Below are positions 1 through 6,642 of a stretch of DNA of 44,219 nt, piece by piece. The notes beneath the pieces are model-generated. The model searched no databases. It saw nothing but the letters and a program-made list of their open reading frames with translations, and was not told the origin of the DNA. Each line of letters begins with the position of its first letter. Position 1 is the stretch's first letter. Origin of the DNA: a virus; the IMG/VR virus record IMGVR_UViG_3300031241_000009, positions 1 to 44,219 of that record. One strand, given 5' to 3'. The translations under genes and the position numbers were made by a program.

Positions 1-127
1 CGGCGCTTCCGGGCGTAAATCACCAGGCTAACGGCCTCGCGTGACAGGTTTTCCGCGTGACGCTGCCGGCGTGACGACGCTGCGGCGCTTCCGGGCGTAA
101 ATCACCAGGCTAACGGCCTCGCGTGAC
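1..127. repeat. 82-bp tandem repeat, left end (1.5 copies)
   Basis: Positions 1-82 form a unit that begins again at 83 and runs 45 bases before diverging at 128. The unit contains three GTGAC motifs (41, 57, 71). Bases 1-82 are identical to the last 82 bases of the window. The array lies between the convergent ends of the plus-strand gene at 43179-44087 and the methyltransferase. It could be an assembly overlap of a circular molecule, a real tandem array at a packaging or replication site, or both. Confidence 0.9.
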
Positions 128-1062
128 GGCACGTGCAGTCACGCCGCCCGTTTCGGCGTGCCGGGCCCGGAGATTCGTGACGCATCGATGGCGTGACGAC
201 GCTGCGGCGGCCGTGATTCAGTCTGGCACGGTCACGGCCTCAATCAGCGGGGCCTGCGGCGTGTAGATTGCCCGGCCGGCCGTGACTGACCAGGCCATTT
301 TCGCGGCGATGAAGCGCCGCCGCCGCTCCATGCGTTTGCGGCATGCCGCCCCCGCGTGACTGGCCGGCGGTATGATTCCGCGTCCGCAGCGGCAGATGCA
401 GTCCGCGTGAGGGTCCGGGGGAGATCGACGTGACACCGCAGCGGCCAGTGACCGGCCGATCGAGAGGGGGACGCCGTTGCCGACGGCGCGGATTTTGGCC
501 TCGCGTGACCACCCAGCGAGCGTGACGGGCCCGCCGAGGCCCTGCCGCCGGCAGACCTCCGCGTAGGTCAGTGACGACGCAGCGGTCGCCGCGGTGAGGA
601 TCGCCGCGTGACGATGCCGGCGGCGCTCGCGTTGCGGGCGGATGATGTGACCGAGTTGCGAAAGAAACTGGATATGCCGCCGTCGGAGTTGCGTGCCGCC
701 GCATTCGCAATCCGCGATGTCCAGCCGCTGGTGCGAGTAGGCCGGATGCATGACGTTTGGAATCTGCGGCACGTTCTCGATGACGACCCATTCGGGGCGT
801 GATTCATCGATGACCCGCAGCAGCTCCGCCAGCATCCGCAGGCCGTGACCCGACGGCTTGCACCGGCGGGCCTTGGAGAAATCCTGGCAGGGCGGCCCGG
901 CGATGATCCCCGTGACTACGCTGCGGGGAACGTGGAAGTCTTCAATTCTGGAGTTGAACAGCGGATCGGGGCCGCGCACGACGCAGAATCCGGCCTCGCT
1001 GAAGGCGGTTCCGAGAAGATCAAGGCCGGGGAAAAGGGAAAGGACCAGCTCCATTTTGTGAC
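41..1062 (+). repeat. GTGAC-motif cluster with longer degenerate units
   Basis: The plus strand carries GTGAC at 41, 57, 71, 123, 177, 193, 282, 356, 430, 448, 505, 522, 571, 608, 647, 845, 912 and 1058, against only two complements (138, 231). Many sit in GCGTGAC. A longer form, GTGACNACGCWGCGG, is seen at 71, 193, 571 and 912, with a variant at 430. Most copies lie inside the methyltransferase gene and in different reading frames, so selection or spread acts on DNA rather than protein. A protein-binding or replication/packaging role is inference. Confidence 0.75.
218..1054 (-). CDS. C5 cytosine DNA methyltransferase
   Basis: The 278-residue product has the ordered motifs of C5 DNA methyltransferases. 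Motif I (SAM binding, LFPGLDLLGTAF) is at about 7-18. Motif IV, GPPCQDFSKA, is at 53-62 with catalytic Cys56. Motif VI (ENVP) is at 93-96, motif VIII (QLRRRHIQF) at 122-130 and motif X (GNGVPLSIGRSLA) at 192-204. The gap between VIII and X, where the target-recognition domain lies, is very short. The last 60 residues form a Cys-rich basic tail (Cys219, 221, 223, 238, then a run of Arg) resembling the zinc-finger-like tails of other phage orphan methyltransferases. No restriction partner is nearby, so protection of phage DNA or gene control is the likely role. The target sequence cannot be read from the protein. Confidence 0.9.
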   Translation of the reverse strand: MELVLSLFPGLDLLGTAFSEAGFCVVRGPDPLFNSRIEDFHVPRSVVTGIIAGPPCQDFSKARRCKPSGHGLRMLAELLRVIDESRPEWVVIENVPQIPNVMHPAYSHQRLDIADCECGGTQLRRRHIQFLSQLGHIIRPQRERRRHRHAAILTAATAASSLTYAEVCRRQGLGGPVTLAGWSREAKIRAVGNGVPLSIGRSLAAAVSRRSPPDPHADCICRCGRGIIPPASHAGAACRKRMERRRRFIAAKMAWSVTAGRAIYTPQAPLIEAVTVPD

Positions 1063-1085
1063 AGGAAGATGGGGGACAGGAAGAT
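1060..1085 (+). repeat. GACAGGAAG cassette, reverse to neighbouring genes
   Basis: Two tandem copies of GACAGGAAGAT separated by GGGG lie between the stop of the gene ending at 1085 and the methyltransferase start at 1054. The GGA-bearing strand is plus, opposite to both genes, so it would not be present in their mRNA. Confidence 0.8.
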
Positions 1086-1294
1086 TAAGGCGCTAGCTCT
1101 TCTAACGCCTTTCTCCCGGCGTCGGTGATCTGGCCCTGGTGGATGAATCCCTTGCGGACGAGCGCCGCGTAAGCACAACTCCAGGCCCCGGCCTGCGAAC
1201 GGTTGCGGGGAAAGTAGCGCCGCTCTTGGCCCTCGCTTTCCAGGCGATGGTTCTCCAGCAGTCGCCACTGCGGGATTGAAAGTTGCTTTCTCAT
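1085..1294 (-). CDS. Small winged-helix-like protein
   Basis: The product has 69 residues and no recognised family. Its C-terminal half contains ITDAGRKALEEL, a pattern typical of the wing/last helix of small winged-helix proteins, so DNA binding is possible. The gene lies between two reverse-oriented GACAGGAAG cassettes, and its stop codon abuts the downstream one. No clear Shine-Dalgarno precedes the ATG at 1294. Confidence 0.6.
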   Translation of the reverse strand: MRKQLSIPQWRLLENHRLESEGQERRYFPRNRSQAGAWSCAYAALVRKGFIHQGQITDAGRKALEELAP

Positions 1295-1299
1295 GATCT

Positions 1300-1325
1300 G
1301 ACAGGAAGATGGGGGACAGGAAGAT
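1300..1325 (+). repeat. GACAGGAAG cassette, reverse to neighbouring genes
   Basis: Same 26-base core as at 1060-1085, with GACAGGAAGAT, GGGG, GACAGGAAGAT on the plus strand. It fills the whole spacer between the gene ending at 1325 and the start codon at 1294. Confidence 0.8.
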
Positions 1326-1594
1326 TAGAGCTTCTTTGCCCAGTCCGGCTTTGTCAACTGCCAAAAGCGCCGTATGCGATTCCATTCGCGAATGGGGACG
1401 GTAACAAAGAACGATGCCGCTGGGTTTCGGTACTTTGGCATCGGCTCCGGATCAACAACGGGACTTCCATCATTCATCACATGCTGGAACCTTACGCATT
1501 TGGAAGTTACATCAAGAATAACTAACCTTTTTAGCCCGCCACGGTCGTACTTTTCGCGAATAAAGTAGCTCTGGCCCTTGACTGGTGGTTTCAT
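1325..1594 (-). CDS. Hypothetical protein
   Basis: An 89-residue protein of unknown family with a basic N-terminus and a C-terminal Trp-rich stretch (REWNRIRRFWQLTKPDW). Its start codon is the ATG of a half cassette, GGACAGGAAG-ATG, so the GGA lies only a few bases before the start. It follows the gene ending at 1607 by 12 bases and is probably co-transcribed with it. Confidence 0.6.
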   Translation of the reverse strand: MKPPVKGQSYFIREKYDRGGLKRLVILDVTSKCVRFQHVMNDGSPVVDPEPMPKYRNPAASFFVTVPIREWNRIRRFWQLTKPDWAKKL

Positions 1595-1604
1595 CTTCCT
1601 GTCC
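1592..1604 (-). repeat. Half GACAGGAAG cassette at a start codon
   Basis: A single GGACAGGAAG-ATG unit in coding orientation. The ATG is the start of the 1325-1594 gene and the GGA would act in its Shine-Dalgarno region. It also matches the core of the CsrA-binding consensus. Confidence 0.6.
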
Positions 1605-1606
1605 TT

Positions 1607-1765
1607 TCATTTTTCCGTCTGATTGGTCGCGTTTCTTGCTTTCAGCGCCTCGATCGCCAGTTCAATCCAGCGCAGCACGCGCTCGCAACTGAGGCTGATC
1701 GTGGGATGCGGTGATTTCTCGATCGCCCCGCGGATGGTCTCTAGCTCCTGGATGGTTTCGTTCAT
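1607..1765 (-). CDS. Small helical protein
   Basis: A 52-residue, probably all-helical protein of unknown function. The ATG at 1765 is chosen because it overlaps the TGA of the upstream ASCH-domain gene (ATGA), which points to translational coupling. A longer frame extends further upstream but only reads into that gene in another frame. Confidence 0.55.
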   Translation of the reverse strand: MNETIQELETIRGAIEKSPHPTISLSCERVLRWIELAIEALKARNATNQTEK

Positions 1766-2547
1766 TTGCAACTTTTTCCTGTCTGTGCGACTTGCTCGAA
1801 TGTCACAACCCAGACGTGCGGGTTCGAGGCCCACGGGTACTTTGCCCCGTTGATCTCATCCCAGAGCCGAATGAAGAGCGGCCGGCAGCCGACGTATCGC
1901 GTCGTCTGCAAATCGGCAAACTGCGGATGCGGCGCGGGAATGAATCCAGGACCAAAACCCTCTTTGACGGCGTCCTCTTCCGTGATCGCATGCAATGGCT
2001 CCAGGCGAATGTCGGTAATTTCCAGGACGATTCGGCAGGCCGATCGCGGCATGTGGATCGACGGCTTCCAGGGCGGATCGATCATCGAGTACCCGTCCTC
2101 GGCCAGCCACTGAAAATCCTGCTGGTCGGCGCGATACCAGACCTTTCGCGGCAGTTCGTTGCCGTCGTCGTCGTACTGGTCCAGATAGCCGCTGTCGGTC
2201 AACGGCCAGCCGCTGATGAAGCTCTCGCGCACCCAGAGGCGATCGCCGGGCTTGCCGTAGGGGCAGCGCAATTGAACGCAGCCGTTGACGTTCGGCGGAT
2301 AGCCGTCAGGCTTTTTCCAGCATTCGCGCACCGCCCACACCGGACCGGCAACGCGCCAGTAATCGAACTGGCCTTCCGGCGGAATCCAACTGTAGCCGTC
2401 GCCGGCCATCGCGCGCACAGCGGCGATCGATGGAGGCTGCGGCTTGACGACGCGCCTCGTCTGGGTCTTCAGGTTGCGCCGCAGTGCGCGAATCATGGGG
2501 CCGCTGAAAAGGATCGGCCGCTCCTTAATCGCCGTTGCCGTGCTCAT
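1762..2547 (-). CDS. ASCH/PUA-like domain phage protein
   Basis: The 261-residue product begins with the pattern KERPILFSGPMIRALRRNLKTQTRRVV and has CPYGKPGDRLWVRES, WKPSIHMPRSACRI, an E-E-D-A segment and the ending WVVTFEQV. This is the layout of the ASCH-domain proteins found in many phages and prophages. ASCH folds resemble PUA RNA-binding domains, so RNA binding or modification is plausible, though no phage role is established. GGGAGGAAAGCCAA precedes the ATG, and the start overlaps the stop of the upstream gene. Confidence 0.75.
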   Translation of the reverse strand: MSTATAIKERPILFSGPMIRALRRNLKTQTRRVVKPQPPSIAAVRAMAGDGYSWIPPEGQFDYWRVAGPVWAVRECWKKPDGYPPNVNGCVQLRCPYGKPGDRLWVRESFISGWPLTDSGYLDQYDDDGNELPRKVWYRADQQDFQWLAEDGYSMIDPPWKPSIHMPRSACRIVLEITDIRLEPLHAITEEDAVKEGFGPGFIPAPHPQFADLQTTRYVGCRPLFIRLWDEINGAKYPWASNPHVWVVTFEQVAQTGKSCK

Positions 2548-3701
2548 TTGGCTTTCCTCCCGGATTTCTGCGGTTCGTAGTATCGCACCTCGGCGCTCAG
2601 ATCGTGCAGCCGCATGGCCAGGGCGTAAAGGAACTTGCCGTCATGCCCGAAGCGCTGCAACAGCGGCTGGAGCATCGACTTCACGGTTTCATCGAAACGT
2701 CGCAGCGTTGCGTCTGCCTCGTGTGCGGGCTGTTCGCTGGCCACTTCCGCATACTCGCCCGTGATCGTCTCCGGCGCCACCCGCGGGGCCACGGCTTTGG
2801 GCGTCTCGTCTTCCGCAACTGCGGAGGATGCGACGTCGATGGTCACCGGTTTCGCCGTGCGGTTTGCGGCAGTCTTCGGACGCACTTTTTCCACGGCCGC
2901 CTTCACTTGCTGCCGCGTGATCTTGACGGAGCCCGCGCCGCTGGCCGCCTTCACCAGCTCCGCGGCGATCGCCTTGGCCTCTTTGGGCGTGGCGTCGGCC
3001 GGGATGTCGCGGTAGTGGCTCTCGCAGTCCAGCGTGATCTGCCGCGGCTGGAGCGTCGGCGCCATGAGGCGATAGAGCCGGGCGGCCTTCATGCAGTCGT
3101 AGACGAAGCTGTGGCCATATCCCTCGCTCTTGATCCACTGGTCGAAGGTCTCGCACTGGTCGCCGTAAGCCTCTTGCTCGCGGATCTTCTCGGCTTTCTC
3201 GCCCAGCTCGACGAAGCGCTGCATGCAGGTCTGATAGCAGCGGCGGAAGTCTTCCAGGAGCGCCTGGCACTCGCGGCCGTTGAGCATTTTCGTGCGCGTT
3301 GTGGTGGTCATAGTACCCTCCTTTTTGGCAGCCCGCTCGAAGTTCTCGTTCCACGCGTTCAGCGCGGTGATGATCCGCGCGAGCCATTGGCGCTTGTTGC
3401 CGCGCTCGCGGTCCGCGGCGTCGACCAGGCGGTTTGTGAGCGCCTCGACGGCATCCGACACGGCGTGCCAGCGTTCACGGCCGGCGGCGCTCTGGGCCCG
3501 TTCGAGGGAATTCCCCAAGATAGCCTCGGCATACCAGCCGGGCAGTCGCTCGCGGGAACGCGGATAGAGCCCCACGCATACCTTGGCCGACATCCGCGTT
3601 TCCGCCGGCATTGGGATCTCGATCGTCTCATAGCCCGACGTCGCCTGGCCGTCTTCGTTGAGCGTCATGAGCTGCGGCTTGCGGGTTGCGATTGCAGTCA
3701 T
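2544..3701 (-). CDS. ParB-like/HTH phage protein with internal start
   Basis: The frame encodes 385 residues. Residues 131-385 have a pattern seen in plasmid and phage ParB-like proteins: a helical segment (GRECQALLEDFRRCYQ), then an EAYG...TFDQWIKSEGYGHSFVYDCMKAARLYRLM helix-turn-helix-like region, and a region resembling the resolution part of the family (ESHYRDIP...PKEAKAIAAELVKAA). The first 130 residues look like a separate unrecognised domain. At 3311 an in-frame ATG follows AAGGAGGGTACT, a very strong ribosome-binding site, so a shorter 255-residue product is probably also made. The gene overlaps the ASCH gene by 4 bases. Confidence 0.65.
   Translation of the reverse strand: MTAIATRKPQLMTLNEDGQATSGYETIEIPMPAETRMSAKVCVGLYPRSRERLPGWYAEAILGNSLERAQSAAGRERWHAVSDAVEALTNRLVDAADRERGNKRQWLARIITALNAWNENFERAAKKEGTMTTTTRTKMLNGRECQALLEDFRRCYQTCMQRFVELGEKAEKIREQEAYGDQCETFDQWIKSEGYGHSFVYDCMKAARLYRLMAPTLQPRQITLDCESHYRDIPADATPKEAKAIAAELVKAASGAGSVKITRQQVKAAVEKVRPKTAANRTAKPVTIDVASSAVAEDETPKAVAPRVAPETITGEYAEVASEQPAHEADATLRRFDETVKSMLQPLLQRFGHDGKFLYALAMRLHDLSAEVRYYEPQKSGRKAK
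3311..3322 (-). promoter_or_regulatory. Strong internal ribosome-binding site, nested start
   Basis: AAGGAGG followed by five bases and ATG lies in frame inside the 2544-3701 gene, at codon 131. It is stronger than the initiation sites of most neighbours and coincides with the start of the recognisable domain. Confidence 0.65.
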
Positions 3702-3719
3702 CGAGCGGTTCCTTTTCGG

Positions 3720-5099
3720 TCAGTGGGTGCTTGCGGCGGCGAGCCGCTTGGCCTTGCGTTGCGAGGGCAGGTCGATGCCGCACTCCCGCGCCAGATCGCA
3801 GACGCGCTTGTTGAACCACTTGCCCCGCGGCCAGTGCGTCTGTCCGTTGCGGGTCTGGACTTCGCGGAGGTCCGCCAGTTCCTGCTCATAGGCCGCCATG
3901 CGGCCGAAGATCAAACCCGCATCTTCGCGGCCCGATTGCCCGTAGACCAACTTCAGGTCGGCGGCGAAACCGAAAAGCCACTCGCGGCAGTCGGGGTCGT
4001 TGACCAGGCCGCGGAAGCGGATCACCAGCCGCTCTTTCTGCCGCTGCATCGTGGTGGCGTCCGCGATCGCCTGGATGCACGCGGCCAGTTTGCCCTCGGC
4101 CGGTTCGGCGGCGGTCCGCTGGCGATCCGTGGCTGCGCGGCAACGGTCGATGTGCGCCTGCGTCGCGGCCAGCAGCGCGGCTTCGTCGGCTTCGGCCGGC
4201 GGCCTCGCGTGTGTCTTTGGGTTCATTGGTTTCATTAGGTCATTGGAAACCATTGGATAGGATTCTTCTTTAGAAGAATCCAAAGACGCGGGCGCGTGCG
4301 TAGTAGACTGCGTGTCGGGCGGTTTTTCGGCCGATTTTTGGGCGCGGGGAATTCCCCGCGTGTTTGGTGGCGAAAGTGCGGGGAATTCCCCGCGTGTTTC
4401 CGGGCTCGGGGAATTCCCCGCGTGTCGTTTTTCCGCAGAAATCGGGGGTTTTTGGAGCGCGGGGAATTCCCCGCGCGGTCCCGATGCGGCTTGGAGCGCG
4501 GGGAATTCCCCGCGCGATTCTGACCGAAAGCGCGGGGAATTCCCCGCGTGTCCGGGAGTGAAAATGACCGAGGCGTGGAGAGTTCCCGCTGGATCGGCTG
4601 TCTCCAGCGGGTTGTCTCCACGCCTCGCTTGGGGCGCGGCTCCATCGAACGCGGCAGGGCAATTTGGTTCCCCGGTTGCACCGGGGGCTTCGGATCCCTG
4701 GCCGACACGTCCTTGTGAGTCGCGCGGGGCGGGCGTCACTTCCGCCCCGGTATCAATGATAGCATCGTCGGAAAAATTTGGCAGCACGAGCTGCGGATCG
4801 GGCTGGGCGGTGGCGTGCCCCGCAAACGGGCGGTAGATGTCCACCTTGTAGCGTCCGCCGCGATCGCGATTGCATTCGCGGATGTGGAACAGGTCGTGGA
4901 TGGCATGCAGCTTCTTGATCTGCGCGCGAATGCTCGACGGGTCGCGACCCAGTTCCTTGGCCAGCCATTTGGCGGTGAAAACGTAGCCTTCGCAGGGCTT
5001 GCCGCCGGCGGCCTCCCATACCACGCCGAAGAGCATGGTCGCAGGGTGTCCGATCTTTGGATTCTTGCGCAAATAGCGGATGTCTTTCCAAACGTCCAA
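3720..5099 (-). CDS. Replication-initiator-like protein with embedded iterons
   Basis: About 459 residues from a proposed TTG at 5099, preceded by GCGAAGGATTGCATC; the first ATG of the frame is 22 codons later. Residues about 5-90 look like a winged helix typical of replication initiators (MLFGVVWEAAGG..., then KWLAKELGRDPSSIRAQIKKLH). A proline/charge-rich linker follows, encoded by six palindromic repeats read in all three frames (AGNSPR, RGEFPAL, RGIPRA). The C-terminal helical region ends in WPRGKWFNKRVCDLARECGIDLPSQRK. An initiator with origin repeats inside its own gene is the arrangement of lambda O. Origin recognition is inferred, not shown. Confidence 0.65.
   Translation of the reverse strand: MDVWKDIRYLRKNPKIGHPATMLFGVVWEAAGGKPCEGYVFTAKWLAKELGRDPSSIRAQIKKLHAIHDLFHIRECNRDRGGRYKVDIYRPFAGHATAQPDPQLVLPNFSDDAIIDTGAEVTPAPRDSQGRVGQGSEAPGATGEPNCPAAFDGAAPQARRGDNPLETADPAGTLHASVIFTPGHAGNSPRFRSESRGEFPALQAASGPRGEFPALQKPPISAEKRHAGNSPSPETRGEFPALSPPNTRGIPRAQKSAEKPPDTQSTTHAPASLDSSKEESYPMVSNDLMKPMNPKTHARPPAEADEAALLAATQAHIDRCRAATDRQRTAAEPAEGKLAACIQAIADATTMQRQKERLVIRFRGLVNDPDCREWLFGFAADLKLVYGQSGREDAGLIFGRMAAYEQELADLREVQTRNGQTHWPRGKWFNKRVCDLARECGIDLPSQRKAKRLAAASTH
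4343..4548. repeat. Six palindromic iterons, candidate replication origin
   Basis: Six copies of the palindrome CGCGGGGAATTCCCCGCG (18 bases, some with one terminal base changed) are centred at about 4351, 4385, 4413, 4466, 4505 and 4539. Spacings are 34, 28, 53, 39 and 34 bases. They are not multiples of three, so the copies fall in three different reading frames of the surrounding gene. This is DNA-level repetition and recalls initiator-binding iterons inside lambda O. Confidence 0.8.
4569..4627. repeat. 59-base inverted repeat beside the iterons
   Basis: The outer arms CGAGGCGTGGAGA (4569-4581) and its complement (4615-4627) pair over 13 bases. A 3-base symmetrical internal loop follows, then inner arms CCCGCTGGA (4585-4593) and TCCAGCGGG (4603-4611), with a 9-base loop. 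It lies 21 bases from the last palindromic iteron and inside the same gene. A cruciform or single-strand structure at the origin is a reasonable guess. Confidence 0.75.
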
Positions 5100-5116
5100 G
5101 ATGCAATCCTTCGCTG

Positions 5117-5365
5117 CTAAGCTTCCTTGATCTCTTTGATTACTTCGTTCATGGCGTCTTGCGCCGCGCGGACCAGCCGCTCGATCTGCGCCGCGGTGCA
5201 TTCGACGCCCCGATATCCGGTCGCCATCGCGGCGGCGGTGGCCAGTACGACGCCCACAAGGGCGCTCGCCTCGGCCTCGTTGTCTGCTGGATGGCGGCGG
5301 AGCAGGTCTGTAATCTCCCGACTCGCCAGCATCAGCTTTGTCTGATTGACTCGCGGCGCGTTCAT
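5117..5365 (-). CDS. Small Ala-rich helical protein
   Basis: An 82-residue protein of unknown function. It has a hydrophobic Ala-rich middle (ASALVGVVLATAAAMA) and an amphipathic C-terminal helix. The ATG at 5365 is the final codon of a forward GACAGGAAG cassette, and longer upstream reading belongs to the preceding gene in another frame. It ends 17 bases before the proposed TTG start of the replication gene. Confidence 0.6.
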   Translation of the reverse strand: MNAPRVNQTKLMLASREITDLLRRHPADNEAEASALVGVVLATAAAMATGYRGVECTAAQIERLVRAAQDAMNEVIKEIKEA

Positions 5366-5390
5366 CTTCCTGTCCTCGATCTTTCTGTCA
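5363..5390 (-). repeat. GACAGGAAG cassette supplying a start codon
   Basis: In coding orientation it reads GACAGAAAGATC, GAG, GACAGGAAG-ATG. The first unit has lost its GGA. The TGA of the upstream gene overlaps the first GACAG and the last ATG starts the gene at 5117-5365, so the cassette is the entire spacer. Confidence 0.75.
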
Positions 5391-5615
5391 AAACAAACTT
5401 CCTTGTGCCGCCGGCGTCTCACGTTCCGGCGCTTTCGTTTCACGTTCGGCCGCTTTCGTTTCACCGATGCCCGTCTGCCGCCGGTAGTGGCTCCAGACGA
5501 ATTGGCCGACTCCGTTCTCCACGATCGCGTCCAGTTCACTTCCAAACAGCGGGCCGACGCGCAGGACAGATAGCCCCGCGGCCTCGATCTCCGCTCGCAT
5601 TGTGGCTTCGTTCAT
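5388..5615 (-). CDS. Small protein with possible clamp-binding tail
   Basis: A 75-residue protein of unknown function. It contains a threefold ERETKA-type repeat (residues about 51-67) and ends in QGSLF. That pentapeptide resembles the bacterial beta-sliding-clamp-binding motif (Q-L-S/D-L-F), which could tether it to the replisome; this is inference. The ATG at 5615 overlaps the stop of the upstream gene (ATGA). Confidence 0.55.
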   Translation of the reverse strand: MNEATMRAEIEAAGLSVLRVGPLFGSELDAIVENGVGQFVWSHYRRQTGIGETKAAERETKAPERETPAAQGSLF

Positions 5616-5995
5616 CGTCCGTTTCCCTCCAGCAAAAGCTGCTGATGAGTAAGCCGCTTGGCGCGGACGATCGGCGGCCGCGGCTCCTCCGCCTGGCTCT
5701 CCGGGAAAATCTCTCCCACGTCGATCGGATCGCTTTGAGCGGCGCGGCTGCCGTTGCATCCGTCCCGCGGCCGTGGCCGGTCGAGATGCACGCAATCCGC
5801 GCCGACGGTCTTGAAGGACATTTCTTCGCGGTAACGCGGCCGCCAAAAGTCGCCGCTGAAGTCCGGCTCCACGATCTGGCAGCGCGCCAAGACCTGGAGC
5901 AGTTTGGCCAGCGTTTCGCCGTCCGGGACCGCGATCGCTGAAAGGCCGATGTTCACGATGTGAACCTGTGTCGCCGGGATTGTTCTTTTTGCCAT
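5612..5995 (-). CDS. Hypothetical protein
   Basis: A 127-residue protein without a recognised family. The N-terminal half (VHIVNIGLSAIAVPDGETLAKLL) looks like a compact alpha/beta domain and the C-terminus is basic. Its start is the last ATG of a two-unit GACAGGAAG cassette, and its end overlaps the next gene by 4 bases. Confidence 0.6.
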   Translation of the reverse strand: MAKRTIPATQVHIVNIGLSAIAVPDGETLAKLLQVLARCQIVEPDFSGDFWRPRYREEMSFKTVGADCVHLDRPRPRDGCNGSRAAQSDPIDVGEIFPESQAEEPRPPIVRAKRLTHQQLLLEGNGR

Positions 5996-6019
5996 CTTCC
6001 TGTCCTCATCTTCCTGTCA
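5993..6019 (-). repeat. GACAGGAAG cassette supplying a start codon
   Basis: In coding orientation two GACAGGAAGATG units separated by AG lead directly into the start codon of the 5612-5995 gene. The two GGA triplets are 14 bases apart, a spacing a CsrA dimer could plausibly bridge. Confidence 0.8.
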
Positions 6020-6029
6020 AACTAAAACC

Positions 6030-6206
6030 TCAAAACTTCAACTTGGTCCAAAGCCATACCAAAATCAGTGCCCCGGCAACGATCGCCGCGGCACGCCACC
6101 AATCCCGCTCTTTGACCAGGCTCTCCATGGATGCCGCGATCCTTTTCTTCTCTGCCGCCGCCAGGGCGGCCTCGGGCGTCTGTTTCTTTCGCGGTTTGCG
6201 TGCCAT
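6030..6206 (-). CDS. Small C-terminally anchored membrane protein
   Basis: A 58-residue protein with a basic N-terminus (MARKPRKKQ), an Ala/Glu/Lys helix and one C-terminal transmembrane segment (WWRAAAIVAGALILVWLW, about 36-53). It is probably inserted in the inner membrane, role unknown. Its ATG is the last codon of the hairpin-containing cassette at 6204-6250. Confidence 0.65.
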   Translation of the reverse strand: MARKPRKKQTPEAALAAAEKKRIAASMESLVKERDWWRAAAIVAGALILVWLWTKLKF

Positions 6207-6250
6207 CTTCCTGCCGACCCAGAGTACTGGGTGCCCCGATCTTCCTGTCA
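6204..6250 (-). repeat. GACAGGAAG cassette with internal hairpin
   Basis: In coding orientation it reads GACAGGAAGATCGGGGC, then a perfect hairpin ACCCAG-TACT-CTGGGT (plus-strand 6217-6232), then CGGCAGGAAG-ATG. The stop of the upstream gene overlaps the first unit and the last ATG starts the next gene. The copy at 9667-9711 has the same structure with one compensated base pair. Confidence 0.8.
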
Positions 6251-6514
6251 GTTCCACTGTGCTGCCCGCCGCATCTTGCACGCCGGGCAATCGCAGGGCT
6301 TGATCGTCACCTTGCCCAGCGGGACCATAATAAACTCCTGGTTGAGGCGGGCCTCCAGGTCGGCCTTGATCTTCTCCGCCAGCTTTCTGGCGGCCTCGAA
6401 GTCCGCGTCGAGATTGCTTGGTGTCGCCGGCGACACTAAGCTTGGCGGATCTTTCGGCGGCGGGCCGCTGATGAACCTCTTGATCGCCGCTTTCAGTTTT
6501 TCCAGTGCGTCCAT
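6248..6514 (-). CDS. Small protein with C-terminal Cys cluster
   Basis: An 88-residue protein. The N-terminal half is a helical segment (DALEKLKAAIKRFI) and a proline-rich link, followed by a helix (FEAARKLAEKIKADLEARL). The C-terminus has CDCPACKMRR, a possible half zinc knuckle. AGGAG six bases before the ATG at 6514 supports the start. Function unknown. Confidence 0.6.
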   Translation of the reverse strand: MDALEKLKAAIKRFISGPPPKDPPSLVSPATPSNLDADFEAARKLAEKIKADLEARLNQEFIMVPLGKVTIKPCDCPACKMRRAAQWN

Positions 6515-6525
6515 TCAAAACTCCT

Positions 6526-6552
6526 GACAGGAAAATGGGGGACAGGAACATA
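6526..6552 (+). repeat. GACAGGAAG-type cassette, reverse
   Basis: The plus strand reads GACAGGAAAATG, GGG, GACAGGAACAT, opposite to the genes around it. Its complement ends just before AGGAG, the ribosome-binding site of the 6248-6514 gene. The 90 bases from 6553 to 6642 show nothing recognisable. Confidence 0.7.
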
Positions 6553-6642
6553 GAAAACCGCCGGGGCGCAGACCGCCAGCCGAGCAAGGCAAAAACTGTG
6601 GCCAGCGCTGCGCCCCGGCGTCCGCCTCGTCTAGAGGTTCGA

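Noticed and set aside
218-1054. A complete restriction-modification system
   Set aside because: No restriction endonuclease or specificity gene lies beside the methyltransferase.
1060-1085. Reading the cassette as part of a protein (repeated F-L-S-P-I-F-L-S)
   Set aside because: Such peptides arise in several frames wherever a cassette lies and have no gene context; the signal is in the DNA.
2535-4238. A 567-codon open frame on the plus strand
   Set aside because: It mirrors the ParB-like and replication genes and has a composition typical of GC-rich shadow frames.
4343-4548. A CRISPR array
   Set aside because: The repeats are perfect palindromes of 18 bases with very short, uneven spacers inside a gene, and there are no cas genes.
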